A stretch of 61,899 bases of DNA from Actinomadura sp. CNU-125 (GTDB taxonomy: Bacteria > Actinomycetota > Actinomycetes > Streptosporangiales > Streptosporangiaceae): NCBI RefSeq assembly GCF_001942465.1, contig NZ_MKJY01000166.1:1-61899 (forward strand), read 5' to 3'. Every line of letters starts with the position of its first letter. The first letter of the stretch is position 1. A program made the position numbers and the translations under genes. Below the pieces are notes generated by a model. That model ran no database searches. It saw only the letters and a list, made by a program, of their open reading frames with translations, and was not told the origin of the DNA. Shown one piece after another: positions 32,443-40,873 of the stretch.

Positions 32443-33097
32443 CAGCAGGAAAGACCCCGTCGTGGTGATCGGCCTCGGCCGGTTCGGCACCGCGCTCTCC
32501 CTCGAACTGGCCGAGCGCGGCACCGAGGTGCTCGCGATCGATCACCGGCCCAAGGTCGTCCAGGCCCTGTCCGGACGGCTGACGCACATCGCCACCGCCG
32601 ACTCGACCGACATCGACGCGCTCCGCGAACTCGGGGTCGGCGAGTTCTACCGCGGCGTCGTCGCGATCGGCGGCGATCTGGAGGCCAGCATCCTGACGAC
32701 GTCCCACCTGGTCGAGCTGGGTGTGGACAACATCTGGGCCAAGGCCGTCACGCACCAGCACAAGCGCATCCTGGAGCGGATCGGCGCGCACCACATCGTG
32801 CTGCCCGAGCACGACATGGGCGAGCGCGTCGCGCACCTGGTCAGCGGCCGGATGCTCGACTACGTGGAGGTCGACGAAGACTTCGCGCTCGTGAAGACGC
32901 ATCCGCCGCAGGACATCGAGGGCGTTCCCCTGGGAGAGACGCGCCTGCGCTCCCGGCACGGCGTCACCGTCGTGTGCGTGAAGTCGCCGGGCGAACAGTT
33001 CACGTACGCGACCGCGGACACCGTCCTGCAGTACAGCGACGTGATCCTGGTGGCCGGCCCGATCGCGAAGGTCGAGAGCTTCGCCGACCGGGCTTGA
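32435..33097 (+). CDS. KtrA-type potassium uptake regulatory subunit (RCK domain)
   Basis: A 220-residue cytoplasmic gating ring protein. The Rossmann fold VVIGLGRFGTALSLELAERG binds nucleotide (ATP/ADP or NAD) and a Asp-rich ATADSTDIDALRELGV follows; the C-terminal TrkA-C part is SRHGVTVVCVKSPGEQF. TTG start at 32435 with GGAGGAG ten bases upstream. It overlaps the channel gene, forming a ktrB-ktrA pair that controls K+ flow. Confidence 0.88.
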   Translation: MADSRKDPVVVIGLGRFGTALSLELAERGTEVLAIDHRPKVVQALSGRLTHIATADSTDIDALRELGVGEFYRGVVAIGGDLEASILTTSHLVELGVDNIWAKAVTHQHKRILERIGAHHIVLPEHDMGERVAHLVSGRMLDYVEVDEDFALVKTHPPQDIEGVPLGETRLRSRHGVTVVCVKSPGEQFTYATADTVLQYSDVILVAGPIAKVESFADRA

Positions 33098-33118
33098 CCG
33101 CGCGTCCGTCCGCCGGTG

Positions 33119-33364
33119 TGGCCGGTGGCGGCGGCTGGGGAAAACGGTGATCCTGGGGATTTCCTGGGGACGACGCTGGGGACAGCGCCGTCCCGGGACT
33201 GTGGAGCAAGTTATTCACAGATTGTGGACAAGAGTCAGGCGCATCCTTCTGGCCAGGGCAGATGCTGTTTCCCCAGCAGGCGGGGCCAATGCGAACCGGT
33301 GGATAACTGCGCGTCACCGTTTGTCCACGCCTGGGGATAAGAGTTATCCACAGGTTGTGGACAT
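33119..33364. promoter_or_regulatory. DnaA-box cluster A outside oriC
   Basis: In the gap between two convergent genes there are six DnaA-box-like nonamers in 155 bases: TTATTCACA (33211-33219), reversed TTGTCCACA (33223-33231), reversed TTATCCACC (33298-33306), TTGTCCACG (33321-33329), TTATCCACA (33344-33352) and reversed ATGTCCACA (33356-33364), plus several CTGGGGAT/CTGGGGAC variants from 33136 on. The texture is the same as in oriC. No gene is present. Confidence 0.75.
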
Positions 33365-33370
33365 CCGTGT

Positions 33371-34807
33371 TCACCGGTCGAGGCCGAGGTACCAGCGCAC
33401 CGTCCGGGCGTTCCTCTCCCCGAGCACCGGCTCGGCCGACGCGAGCAGCTCCCGGACGCGCCGACGCGTCTCGGCACGCGGAACGGCGTAGTTCTTCGCG
33501 GCGTCCGTGCGCAGCCACGCGCCGAGGTCGCTCCGGCCCAGCGCGGCGAGCTCCGGATCGTCCGAGTGCAGCAGCAGGAGATCGGCCTCCACGCGCGGCC
33601 AGGAACCGCGCGCCGCCGACAGCACGAACGCCGCCCGCCGCACATGGCGGGGCCATCCGGGGGCGGACAGGAGGTGCCGCAGCCGCCGGTCCGGCAGGAC
33701 GCGCCCACCCTCCCCGCGCAGGATCCGCGACACGGCGCGGACGACGACCGGCGCCGGATCCACGAACATCGGTGCGAGCGTCGCCGCCGGGCCGCCGAGC
33801 CGGTGGAACGCCCGGACGGCCTCGGCGCGCAAGCGCGGACGCGCGTGCCCGAGGTACGGCTCGACCAGCGCCAAGTCCCCGGCCGTGCCGCACTCGCCGA
33901 GCCCCGCGACCCTGCCCCGCGCCCCGGCGGCGTCCGCTTCCGGCTCGCGATAGCGGACGGCCGGGTCGACGCCCGCGCGGCGCGCAGCCCACTGCGCGGT
34001 GGCGCGCAGCGGCGCCGAGTTCGCGGACATGAACGGCAGCCCGTGTTCCGGGTGCCCGAGCTTCACCAACTCGGTGAGCGCGGCGACCTGAACCGGAACG
34101 GACTTCGCACCCAAGAGTCGTTGCAGCGCCCGGACGTCCCGTCCTTGGGCGACCCGCTCGGCACACCGCAGGCGGGCGACCGGGTCCGGCTCGTCCAAGG
34201 CGGCCTTGACGATCGCGTCCGTCGGAAGGGTTTCATCCTCAAGCCAGAGGTCGTACGCAAGACGGCGCGTAGGGAGGTGCGCAGCCGAACGTGCCCCATG
34301 GACATCCCGCATGGCCTCGCTCATCACTTCGACGGCGTGACCCCCACGGGTCCAGTCGCGCATAGCCAGTGCGACGCCCACGGCAGGGAGCGTCGGCGGC
34401 TCGGCCAGCGCGCGCGCCAAGACGGCACGGGCCCGCTCCCTGACCGGCCGCACCCAGTCGGCCGTCCGGATCACGAGAACCGGCAGCAACCGCGGGTCGG
34501 TCTCCATGCACGCGCGCGTGAGGGCCGCCTCGCGCCGCCGTCCGTCCCCGGAACACGCCGCGACGAGTGCACCGAGGGCGCCCGCGCCGCGGGCGCCCGC
34601 GCCCTCCGGTCCGGTACGGCCGTACGCCCACCACGATCGCAGCGCCACGTCCAGGCGCAGCCACGTTCGCGGCGTGACGTCCGCCAGGCCGTCCAGCGCC
34701 CGCTCGGCGGCCTCGGGCGGCCCCGCCGCGACACCGAGCAAGTGGTCCGCCAGCTCCCACCCGGCGCCGCCACGGCCCTCGTCGACCGCCCTGATCAGCT
34801 CACGCAC
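33371..34807 (-). CDS. HEAT-repeat-like protein of unknown function
   Basis: A 478-residue soluble protein made of repeated helical pairs rich in Ala, Leu and Arg, for example RARAVLARALAEPP, VPVQVAALTELVKLGHP, PRLRAEAVRAFHRLGGPAAT and PVVVRAVSRILRGEGG, which look like HEAT/Armadillo repeats used for protein or nucleic acid binding. No catalytic motif is visible. GTG start at 34807 overlaps the end of the upstream gene by eight bases, so both are one operon. The gene ends six bases from DnaA-box cluster A. Confidence 0.75.
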   Translation of the reverse strand: MRELIRAVDEGRGGAGWELADHLLGVAAGPPEAAERALDGLADVTPRTWLRLDVALRSWWAYGRTGPEGAGARGAGALGALVAACSGDGRRREAALTRACMETDPRLLPVLVIRTADWVRPVRERARAVLARALAEPPTLPAVGVALAMRDWTRGGHAVEVMSEAMRDVHGARSAAHLPTRRLAYDLWLEDETLPTDAIVKAALDEPDPVARLRCAERVAQGRDVRALQRLLGAKSVPVQVAALTELVKLGHPEHGLPFMSANSAPLRATAQWAARRAGVDPAVRYREPEADAAGARGRVAGLGECGTAGDLALVEPYLGHARPRLRAEAVRAFHRLGGPAATLAPMFVDPAPVVVRAVSRILRGEGGRVLPDRRLRHLLSAPGWPRHVRRAAFVLSAARGSWPRVEADLLLLHSDDPELAALGRSDLGAWLRTDAAKNYAVPRAETRRRVRELLASAEPVLGERNARTVRWYLGLDR

Positions 34808-35162
34808 CGTCGCCCTCCGCCGCGTGGAACTCGCGCACGACCTCGATCCGGCCGACGATATGGGCGTTGAACTCGGCGAGCTCCTCCGCGGGCACCCACA
34901 GCTCCAGGATCGTCCGCCCGCCGGCCTGCCGGACGGGATAGCGCTCGGCGAACGCGGCGTCGACCTCGAACCGCGTCACGTATCCGGACCCGTGCGCCGG
35001 GACGTTCCAGTCCCGCGCGATCTTGATCGCGTAGTCCTCGTCGAGGACGGGATAGAAGATCGGCTGGTCCGGCAGCCGCGGCGGCCACGCACGCCATCCC
35101 GCGGCGCGCAGCAGCTCCAGCTCGGCCGGTCCGACGGGTCGCCACAGCGTCAACGTGCTCAT
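34800..35162 (-). CDS. Crystallin J1-like / ADP-ribosylation-associated small protein
   Basis: A 120-residue protein: TLWRPVGPAELELLRAAGWR, PPRLPDQPIFYPVLDEDYA, ARDWNVPAHGSGYVTRFEVD and LWVPAEELAEFNAHIVG. Database entries of this family are often called ADP-ribosylation/crystallin J1, but no biochemical role is known to me. ATG 35160-35162. It overlaps the downstream HEAT-repeat gene. It is divergent from the VOC gene. Confidence 0.65.
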   Translation of the reverse strand: MSTLTLWRPVGPAELELLRAAGWRAWPPRLPDQPIFYPVLDEDYAIKIARDWNVPAHGSGYVTRFEVDAAFAERYPVRQAGGRTILELWVPAEELAEFNAHIVGRIEVVREFHAAEGDGA

Positions 35163-35253
35163 CCGCCGAGTCTGTCCGCGGCACCGGCCCACGGCCAACC
35201 GATTTAGCTATTCAAACTTGACCACACGCGAGCATTCCTCCTACGCTCCCGCC

Positions 35254-35973
35254 ATGGGCCAGAAAACGATTCCGATCTTTCCGTGCCGTTCGATCGCCGA
35301 CACCTGGGAGTTCTACCGAGCACTGGGCTTCGAGCAGACGACCTGGCAGACGCGCCCGAACCCCTTCCTCGGCGTCCGCCACGGGGACATCGACGTCCAG
35401 TTCTATGGCTGGAAGAAGCACGACCCGGCCGCGTCCATGCACATGTGCTACGTCGTCACCGACGACGTGGACGCCCTCTACGAGTCGTTCCGCAGCGGCC
35501 TGAAGGCCGCACTCGGCCGTGTCCCGACGCGGGGCCTGCCCAGGGTGGGCGTCCTGAAGGACATGACCTACGGCGTCCGCCAGTTCCTCCTGACCGACCC
35601 GGACGGCATCCAGCTCCGCATCGGCCAGCAGATCTCCGAGAACCTCGACCACGCGCCCATCCCCACCGAGCCCGTCGCGAAGGCCCTCCACATGGCCGCC
35701 CTCCTGGGCGACTCCAAGGGAGACCACAGAGCGGCGGCCAGAATCCTCGACAAGCTCTTCGAGACCGGCGAACCGCTGACGGCGCCGCAACGCTTCAAGG
35801 CCCTCACCATGCGCGCCGACACGGCCCTCCACCTCGACGACGCGGCCCGCGCCCGCACCTTCCTGTCCGAGGCGCGCGCGGTGCCTCTCACCGACGCCGA
35901 GCGCGCCGACCTGAACGACGAACTGATCCGCCTGGACGACCTGGCCTCGTCCGCGGACACCCCCGGAGCCTGA
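35254..35973 (+). CDS. VOC-family (glyoxalase/bleomycin-resistance) protein with helical C-terminal extension
   Basis: A 239-residue protein. Residues 1-125 are one VOC half-barrel pair: TIPIFPCRSIADTWEFYRALGF, FLGVRHGDIDVQFYGW and FLLTDPDGIQLRIGQ. The rest is helical, like a TPR pair (AARILDKLFETGEPLTAPQRFKAL). VOC proteins bind metals or sequester drugs; specificity is unknown. ATG 35254. Confidence 0.8.
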   Translation: MGQKTIPIFPCRSIADTWEFYRALGFEQTTWQTRPNPFLGVRHGDIDVQFYGWKKHDPAASMHMCYVVTDDVDALYESFRSGLKAALGRVPTRGLPRVGVLKDMTYGVRQFLLTDPDGIQLRIGQQISENLDHAPIPTEPVAKALHMAALLGDSKGDHRAAARILDKLFETGEPLTAPQRFKALTMRADTALHLDDAARARTFLSEARAVPLTDAERADLNDELIRLDDLASSADTPGA

Positions 35974-36017
35974 GCGGCGAGCGATCACGAGACCGTCGAC
36001 GCCCGCGTGGCGCCCTC

Positions 36018-36448
36018 AACCTGGGGACAGAACTGGGGATTATCGGTGGACAACGTTTTCCACCGACACGGGGCGCCTGTGGAAGGAAGTTGTCCACAGC
36101 CTGTGCTACCAGTCGGTCACAAGGCGTCACGGGCCGCCGTTCGTCCAGGTGAGAACGTTATCCACCTGTGGACAGCCGATTCTTGGGTTGGGGACGGACC
36201 TGGGGAAGAATGGTGGACAACGGATCGGCCCGAGATCCCCAGGCTGTGCACAAGAGTTATCCACAGGCTGTGGACAGTGGGTGTGGGAACCCGGTCATCT
36301 GAACACCTGTGAGGATGAGCCCCCATGTCGCCGCCAGACCTGCGAAACTGCCTCCCGCCTGGGGATTTCCTGTGGAGAAGATGTCCACATCCGCGCTGGT
36401 CGCGGGCGTGTCGACCGACTCGCAAAGTTATCCACAGTTTGTGGACGA
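36018..36448. promoter_or_regulatory. DnaA-box cluster B outside oriC
   Basis: About twelve DnaA-box-like nonamers in 430 gene-free bases: reversed TTGTCCACC (36045-36053 and 36212-36220), TTGTCCACA (36090-36098), TTATCCACC (36158-36166), reversed CTGTCCACA (36167-36175 and 36269-36277), reversed TTGTGCACA (36245-36253), TTATCCACA (36257-36265 and 36428-36436), ATGTCCACA (36381-36389) and reversed TCGTCCACA (36440-36448), mixed with CTGGGGA motifs. Boxes occur as inverted pairs three times. The remaining bases to 36647 hold a small GC hairpin (36500-36518) and no gene. Confidence 0.78.
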
Positions 36449-36647
36449 AGGGGTGTGCACGGCCCGCCGGTGGTTCGCTGGTCGGTAACTCAAGGAGACG
36501 GCCCGCGAACCGCGGGCCCGCCCGGCACAGGGGGAGAAATGCGATCTCGGACAGCGCCCGGCCCGCGCCCGACCACCCGCGACACGCCTCCACCGACCCC
36601 ACTGACCTGCGAACATGTGTTCGAGAGCGTGATAGGGTCCCGGACTC

Positions 36648-36884
36648 ATGGGGCAGTTGCTGAACGAGCCGGTCCGCGCCGAGCACGACCCGGCCGGACG
36701 CCTCACCGCGTACGAGTGGCGGGGGACGCGCTACGCGGTGCGGGAGGTACTGAAGACGTACGGAGCGCCGGGCGACGACGGCCGGATCTACCGGGTCCGG
36801 GTCAGCGGCGCCGAGGGGGTGGCCGTCGCGGAGCTGGGCCGTGACCGGGACCGCTGGCGGCTCCGCACCGTCTTCTCCGCCTGA
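36648..36884 (+). CDS. Small conserved protein (DUF6504-like)
   Basis: A 78-residue beta-rich protein: GQLLNEPVRAEHDPAGRLTAYEWRGTRYAV and YRVRVSGAEGVAVAELGRDRDRWRLRTVF. It looks like the short DUF6504-type proteins that accompany DNA-repair polymerases in other actinomycetes, but no such partner is adjacent. ATG 36648. Function unknown. Confidence 0.6.
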   Translation: MGQLLNEPVRAEHDPAGRLTAYEWRGTRYAVREVLKTYGAPGDDGRIYRVRVSGAEGVAVAELGRDRDRWRLRTVFSA

Positions 36885-36930
36885 CCCTCCACGCGCGGCG
36901 GGGACGTCGGCGTGCCCCGTCCCACGGGTG

Positions 36931-37776
36931 ATGCCCGACCGGGTCAGCTGGACGCGGGTCCACAACGTGCAGGAGTCGCCGCTGGACCTCCTGACCGCCC
37001 GCATCGGGCGTCGGCACTACGCGCCGCACGTCCACGACGAGTACGCCATCGGCGTGACGGTCGACGGCGTCGAGACGATGCGGTACCGCGGCGAGAACGT
37101 CTACTCCGGTGCGGGCGGCGTCGTCGTGGTCGAACCGGGGGAGGCGCACACCGGCGGCCCGGCACGCCCCGAGGGGTTCGCGTACCTGGCCCTGTACCCG
37201 ACCGCCGAACTGCTGCGCGCCGCCGTGCCCGGGAACGCCGAACCGCACTTCCGCGGCCCCGTCATCGACGACCCGTCACTGGGCGAGGCGCTCCGCCTGG
37301 CCCACCGCGCCCTCCGCGCGGGCGATGACCCGCTCGAAGCCGAAACCCGGCTCCTGGAGGTCTTCGACGCACTCGTCCGACGCCACGCGATCCCGCGCGT
37401 CGGCACCGGGCCCGCACACGCGGGCCCGGGAGCCGCACGGATCGCTCGCAGTGTCGCCGAACGCCTGTCCGACGAGCTGACCCGGCCGCCGCCCCTGGCG
37501 GAGGTCGCCGCCGACCTCGGCCTGTCGCGCTACCAGACGCTCCGCGCGTTCCGGGACGTCGTGGGCATGCCGCCGTACGCGTGGCTGGCGCAGCACCGGG
37601 TGTCGCGGGCCCGCGTCCTGCTGGACGCGGGGCACCCTCCCGCGGACGCCGCGGCGCTCGTCGGATTCGCCGACCAGGCGCACCTCACCCGCTGGTTCCG
37701 CCGCGTCCTCGGGGTCACGCCCGGCGCGTACCGCAACAGCGTTCAAGACTCCCGCGCCCGCCGCGCCGCATCCTGA
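36931..37776 (+). CDS. AraC-family transcriptional regulator
   Basis: A 281-residue regulator. The N-terminal cupin-like ligand domain has RRHYAPHVHDEYAIGVTVDGV and VVVVEPGEAHTGG. The C-terminal pair of helix-turn-helix motifs contains LAEVAADLGLSRYQTLRAFRDV and ALVGFADQAHLTRWFRRVLGVTPGAYR, the AraC signature. ATG 36931. It lies 47 bases before an EamA exporter gene that it probably controls. Confidence 0.88.
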   Translation: MPDRVSWTRVHNVQESPLDLLTARIGRRHYAPHVHDEYAIGVTVDGVETMRYRGENVYSGAGGVVVVEPGEAHTGGPARPEGFAYLALYPTAELLRAAVPGNAEPHFRGPVIDDPSLGEALRLAHRALRAGDDPLEAETRLLEVFDALVRRHAIPRVGTGPAHAGPGAARIARSVAERLSDELTRPPPLAEVAADLGLSRYQTLRAFRDVVGMPPYAWLAQHRVSRARVLLDAGHPPADAAALVGFADQAHLTRWFRRVLGVTPGAYRNSVQDSRARRAAS

Positions 37777-37823
37777 AGCGGCGCCCGGGCCCACCGGGCC
37801 GACGACGAACGTGGAGGGTCGTG

Positions 37824-38741
37824 GTGAGTCGCCGCGGTTGGGTGCTGTTCGCCCTGATGTGCGTGCTGTGGGGCATCCCCTACCTGATGATCAAGGTGGC
37901 GGTCGAGGAGGTCTCGGTGGCCGTGGTGGTGTTCACCCGGACGTTCCTGGGCGCCGCCGTACTGCTGCCGCTCGCGTACCGTTCGGGCGGCTTCGGCGCG
38001 GCCCGTCGACACTGGCGCCCGCTGCTGGCGTTCACGGCCCTGGAGATCCTCGGCCCGTGGGCGCTGCTGTCGGACGCCGAGCAACGGCTGACCAGCTCGA
38101 TGACGGGCCTGCTCATCGCCGCGGTGCCGATCATCGGGGTCGTCCTCGCCCGCTGCACCGGGGACGCCGAACGGCTCGGGCCCGTCCGCTGGGCGGGCCT
38201 GCTGACCGGCCTCGCGGGCGTCGCCGTGCTCGCCGGCCCGCACCTCGGAGGCGGCAGTGCCTGGGCGATCGGCGAGGTCATGCTGGTCGCCGTCGGCTAC
38301 TCGATCGCCCCGATGATCGCGCTGCGCCACCTGCAGGACGTCCCGAGCCTGCAACTGTCGGCGTCCTCCCTGGGAATCGCGGCGCTGGTCTACGCCGGCC
38401 CGGCGACCGCGACACTGCCCTCGCATCTGCCGAGCGGGCGCGTCCTCGTGGCCCTGGCCGCCCTCGGGCTGGTCTGCACCGCCCTCGCGTTCACGGTGTT
38501 CTTCGAACTGATCCGCGAGGTCGGCACGTCCCGCGGCATGGTGTTCACGTACGTGAACCCGGCGGTGGCCGTCGCCGCGGGCGTCCTGTTCCTCGGCGAA
38601 CCCCTGACCGCGACGATCCTCGCCTCCTTCGCCCTGATCCTCGGCGGCTCGGTCCTGGCGACCGCCCGCCGCCAGAACGCCACGCCCGCCCGAAAGGAGA
38701 CCGCACCCCCTCCGCGCTCCTCCACGACAACGCCGACATGA
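37824..38741 (+). CDS. EamA/DMT-family exporter
   Basis: About 305 residues with ten predicted transmembrane helices, five per EamA repeat: WVLFALMCVLWGIPYLMIKV opens the first, GEVMLVAVGYSIAPMIAL the second, and SRGMVFTYVNPAVAVAAGVLFLGEPL is the conserved EamA end. Such proteins export metabolites or amino acids. GTG 37824 is used, five bases after GGAGGG. Next to an AraC regulator, an arrangement typical for LysE/EamA exporters with their sensor. Confidence 0.83.
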   Translation: MSRRGWVLFALMCVLWGIPYLMIKVAVEEVSVAVVVFTRTFLGAAVLLPLAYRSGGFGAARRHWRPLLAFTALEILGPWALLSDAEQRLTSSMTGLLIAAVPIIGVVLARCTGDAERLGPVRWAGLLTGLAGVAVLAGPHLGGGSAWAIGEVMLVAVGYSIAPMIALRHLQDVPSLQLSASSLGIAALVYAGPATATLPSHLPSGRVLVALAALGLVCTALAFTVFFELIREVGTSRGMVFTYVNPAVAVAAGVLFLGEPLTATILASFALILGGSVLATARRQNATPARKETAPPPRSSTTTPT

Positions 38742-38959
38742 CGACCGGCGACGTGCGGAACACCACGCCGGTTATCGCCGAAAGATCCACTTTTGTCCCG
38801 AACTCACCGCACGGTGGATTGGACGATCGGTCCGATAACGGCGAGTGGGTGCGGATCGCCGGGGATCGGTTGCTAGGCTGCGGAGAGCCTGGGGATGACC
38901 GACAGCGTCCGCTCGTTCCCCGGGACTGGGCTCATAGTCGAGGTGAAGGGGTCCCCACC

Positions 38960-39079
38960 GTGAAGAAGCTGCTCATTCTCGCTGTTGTTGCTCTCGGCGG
39001 CTTCGCTGTCTGGCGTCGGCTGCAGCAGGACCGCGCCGAGCTGGACCTGTGGACCGAGGCCACGTCGTCCGACAGCTGA
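38960..39079 (+). CDS. DLW-39 family small membrane protein
   Basis: A 39-residue protein with one N-terminal helix (KKLLILAVVALGGFAVW) followed by a short acidic tail containing the diagnostic DLW (AELDLWTEA). The family is named for this length and motif and is found beside tRNA-Ala downstream of gyrA in many actinomycetes. GTG start at 38960. Role unknown. Confidence 0.88.
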   Translation: MKKLLILAVVALGGFAVWRRLQQDRAELDLWTEATSSDS

Positions 39080-39309
39080 CACCGCCGACGACACCGGCCC
39101 CGGCGTGAACGAAGCGGCCACCGCCTCGATCTCGCCGGGACCACCGTCGCGGACGGCGCCCCGCGCGCCGACGTCCACCTTGCCCTGACCCGGTGCCCCG
39201 CAGCACCGGCGAAGGCGCACGCCCACGATCGTCCCCACCGAACCACGGTGTACGATCGTTCCCGTCCAGCGCCGGTACCACCGTCCGCGCAGGTCGACGA
39301 CCAGAACGA

Positions 39310-39385
39310 GGGGCCTTAGCTCAGTTGGTAGAGCACCGGCTTTGCAAGCCGGGTGTCAGGGGTTCGAATCCCCTAGGCTCCACCA
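39310..39385 (+). tRNA. tRNA-Ala (TGC)
   Basis: A full cloverleaf: acceptor GGGGCCT/AGGCTCC (one G-T pair), D arm GCTC/GAGC, anticodon arm CCGGC/GCCGG with loop TTTGCAA (anticodon TGC), T arm AGGGG/CCCCT with TTCGAAT. The 3' CCA is encoded. Confidence 0.98.
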
Positions 39386-39390
39386 GCAGA

Positions 39391-39423
39391 AACGCCCTCG
39401 TCCGGAGCCTGGACGAGGGCGTT
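39391..39423 (+). terminator. Terminator after tRNA-Ala
   Basis: AACGCCCTCGTCC (39391-39403) pairs perfectly with GGACGAGGGCGTT (39411-39423) around a seven-base loop. Confidence 0.8.
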
Positions 39424-39430
39424 CGCGCGA

Positions 39431-39611
39431 TTAGGGCACCGGCACCGGCGCGCTGGCCGTCCCGTCGTCATCGTTTCCGCGCTCAGCGGAGATTTTCGCG
39501 TTCAGTGCATCGGCGGTGGAACCGCACGCCCTTGAGCCGGTCGCGTCCAGGGCCCGTAGCCGGTTGCGCCGGAAGTTCTGGCCGCCGACGTAGAGCACGC
39601 CGCCTTCTAGT
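39431..39611 (-). pseudogene. Remnant of a beta-propeller / PQQ-like secreted protein gene
   Basis: On the minus strand the reading GGVLYVGGQNFRRNRLRALDATG resembles one blade of the repeats found in large secreted beta-propeller proteins (LYVGG...RNRLAALDATTG). The rest of such a gene is missing, and no start or signal peptide is seen. It begins eight bases past the tRNA-Ala terminator, a usual place for insertion and deletion. The remaining bases to 39749 hold nothing else that I can identify. Confidence 0.4.
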
Positions 39612-39749
39612 GTGCTGAGTCGGGAATCTGTTCTTAATTGCACGCTGGGGTCATTACGCGTGCGGGACAGGGGGGCTGGAGTTGCACCTTCCGTAGCGTT
39701 ATGTGGTCTGGTGGACACACGTCCCACCCCACTGAGGAGGGCCCCGCTC

Positions 39750-40655
39750 ATGCGTTCGTCCTTTATTCCGCCGCGTCAGGTCAAGATCGGTGACGCGGCA
39801 TCGTTCGTCGGCACCACACCGCGGGCGATCCGTCACTACCACGAGATCGGCCTGCTCCCCGAGCGCAGAGGGGGCAGTGACGACCGCCGCCGCTACGGCT
39901 ACGAAGAGATGATCCAGTTGCTGTGGATCCGCAAGATGGCCGACGCCGGGATCGCCTTGGACGACATCCGTGACGCCTTTGCCGACACGGCTCCTGCCGG
40001 TGCCGGCAGCGACCACGGCGTCGCGGGCATCCTGGAACGGCTGGAGAGAACCCTCGTCGCCCGGGAAGCGGAACTGCAGCGGCAGCGGACGGCCGTGCAG
40101 CGCATGCGCACCCGAGGCAGCAGGATGGGGCTGCTCGCCGACTTCGTCGCCGATCGCCTCGAGAGCCTGCCGGAGGGCTCCCTGCGCCAGGCGGACCTGG
40201 ACAGCCTGCTGGTCACCGAGCGGATCTTCGGCCCGCTCGGTGCGGCCGTCCAAGCCACCCGTTTCATCGCCTTGGCCACCCAGCCGGGTCTGCAGGAGGA
40301 ATCCGATCGCGTTGATGCCGCCGAGGAGGCACTCGATGACACGATCGATGTCGACGACCCCCGCGTGGCGCAGGTGGCCGCCGAACGGCACGCCTTCGAA
40401 CAGGCGCTGCAAGCCGTCATCGAGGATTCTGGCCTGGCGCAGAATGACGAAGCGCTCTTCGAGTCCTGGGAGGCTATGCGCCCCGCAATCGCTGATGAAG
40501 GTGAGGACGAGGCCGGCCAAGGTGCTGGCAGGGGGGAAGAGTTCATGAGCGCATTCGAGGCCATTGGAAAGATGCCTTACGACTTCTCCCCGGCCCGCCT
40601 TCGTTGCATGGAATTGGTCGAAGAGATCGCCGCCCACGGTTCGTCCGCTTCTTAA
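39750..40655 (+). CDS. MerR-family transcriptional regulator
   Basis: A 301-residue protein. The N-terminal winged helix of MerR type is clear: VKIGDAASFVGTTPRAIRHYHEIGLLPERR and RRRYGYEEMIQLLWIRKMADAGIALDDIRD. A coiled coil follows (LERTLVAREAELQRQRTAVQRM) and then a helical domain of about 150 residues that may sense a ligand. ATG 39750 with GAGGAGG upstream. Codon use is somewhat less GC-biased than the neighbours in its last third. The target is unknown. Confidence 0.85.
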   Translation: MRSSFIPPRQVKIGDAASFVGTTPRAIRHYHEIGLLPERRGGSDDRRRYGYEEMIQLLWIRKMADAGIALDDIRDAFADTAPAGAGSDHGVAGILERLERTLVAREAELQRQRTAVQRMRTRGSRMGLLADFVADRLESLPEGSLRQADLDSLLVTERIFGPLGAAVQATRFIALATQPGLQEESDRVDAAEEALDDTIDVDDPRVAQVAAERHAFEQALQAVIEDSGLAQNDEALFESWEAMRPAIADEGEDEAGQGAGRGEEFMSAFEAIGKMPYDFSPARLRCMELVEEIAAHGSSAS

Positions 40656-40873
40656 GTAAGGCCTGGTGTCCTGAGTTAGAAAGTCTGTTCAGATATTCGG
40701 CGAGTCGCGGGAGCGTGGCCTGGTCTGGCGACGATGCCGACGGCCTTGCTCCAGATGGCCGTCCCGGCGGCCACATACGCGATCACCTCATGCGACTCAG
40801 GGAACGTCGGCTCGCCGTAGCGGTGGAGGGTCGGGGCCGGAACCGGTGTGATCGTCTTTGCGTCGGATCCGGT
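40656..40873. other. Gene-free spacer
   Basis: No start with a ribosome-binding site and no known RNA is seen. The sequence around 40670-40720 is less GC-rich than its surroundings and could be a degraded mobile-element end, but no inverted repeats or target duplication are visible. Confidence 0.3.

Noticed and set aside
33119..36448. A second complete chromosomal origin with its own initiator
   Set aside because: No dnaA, dnaN or helicase genes are nearby and no clear AT-rich unwinding element is seen; titration or regulatory sites are the simpler reading.
40656..40873. Insertion-sequence end downstream of the MerR gene
   Set aside because: The sequence has lower GC but no transposase motif, terminal inverted repeat or target duplication was found.
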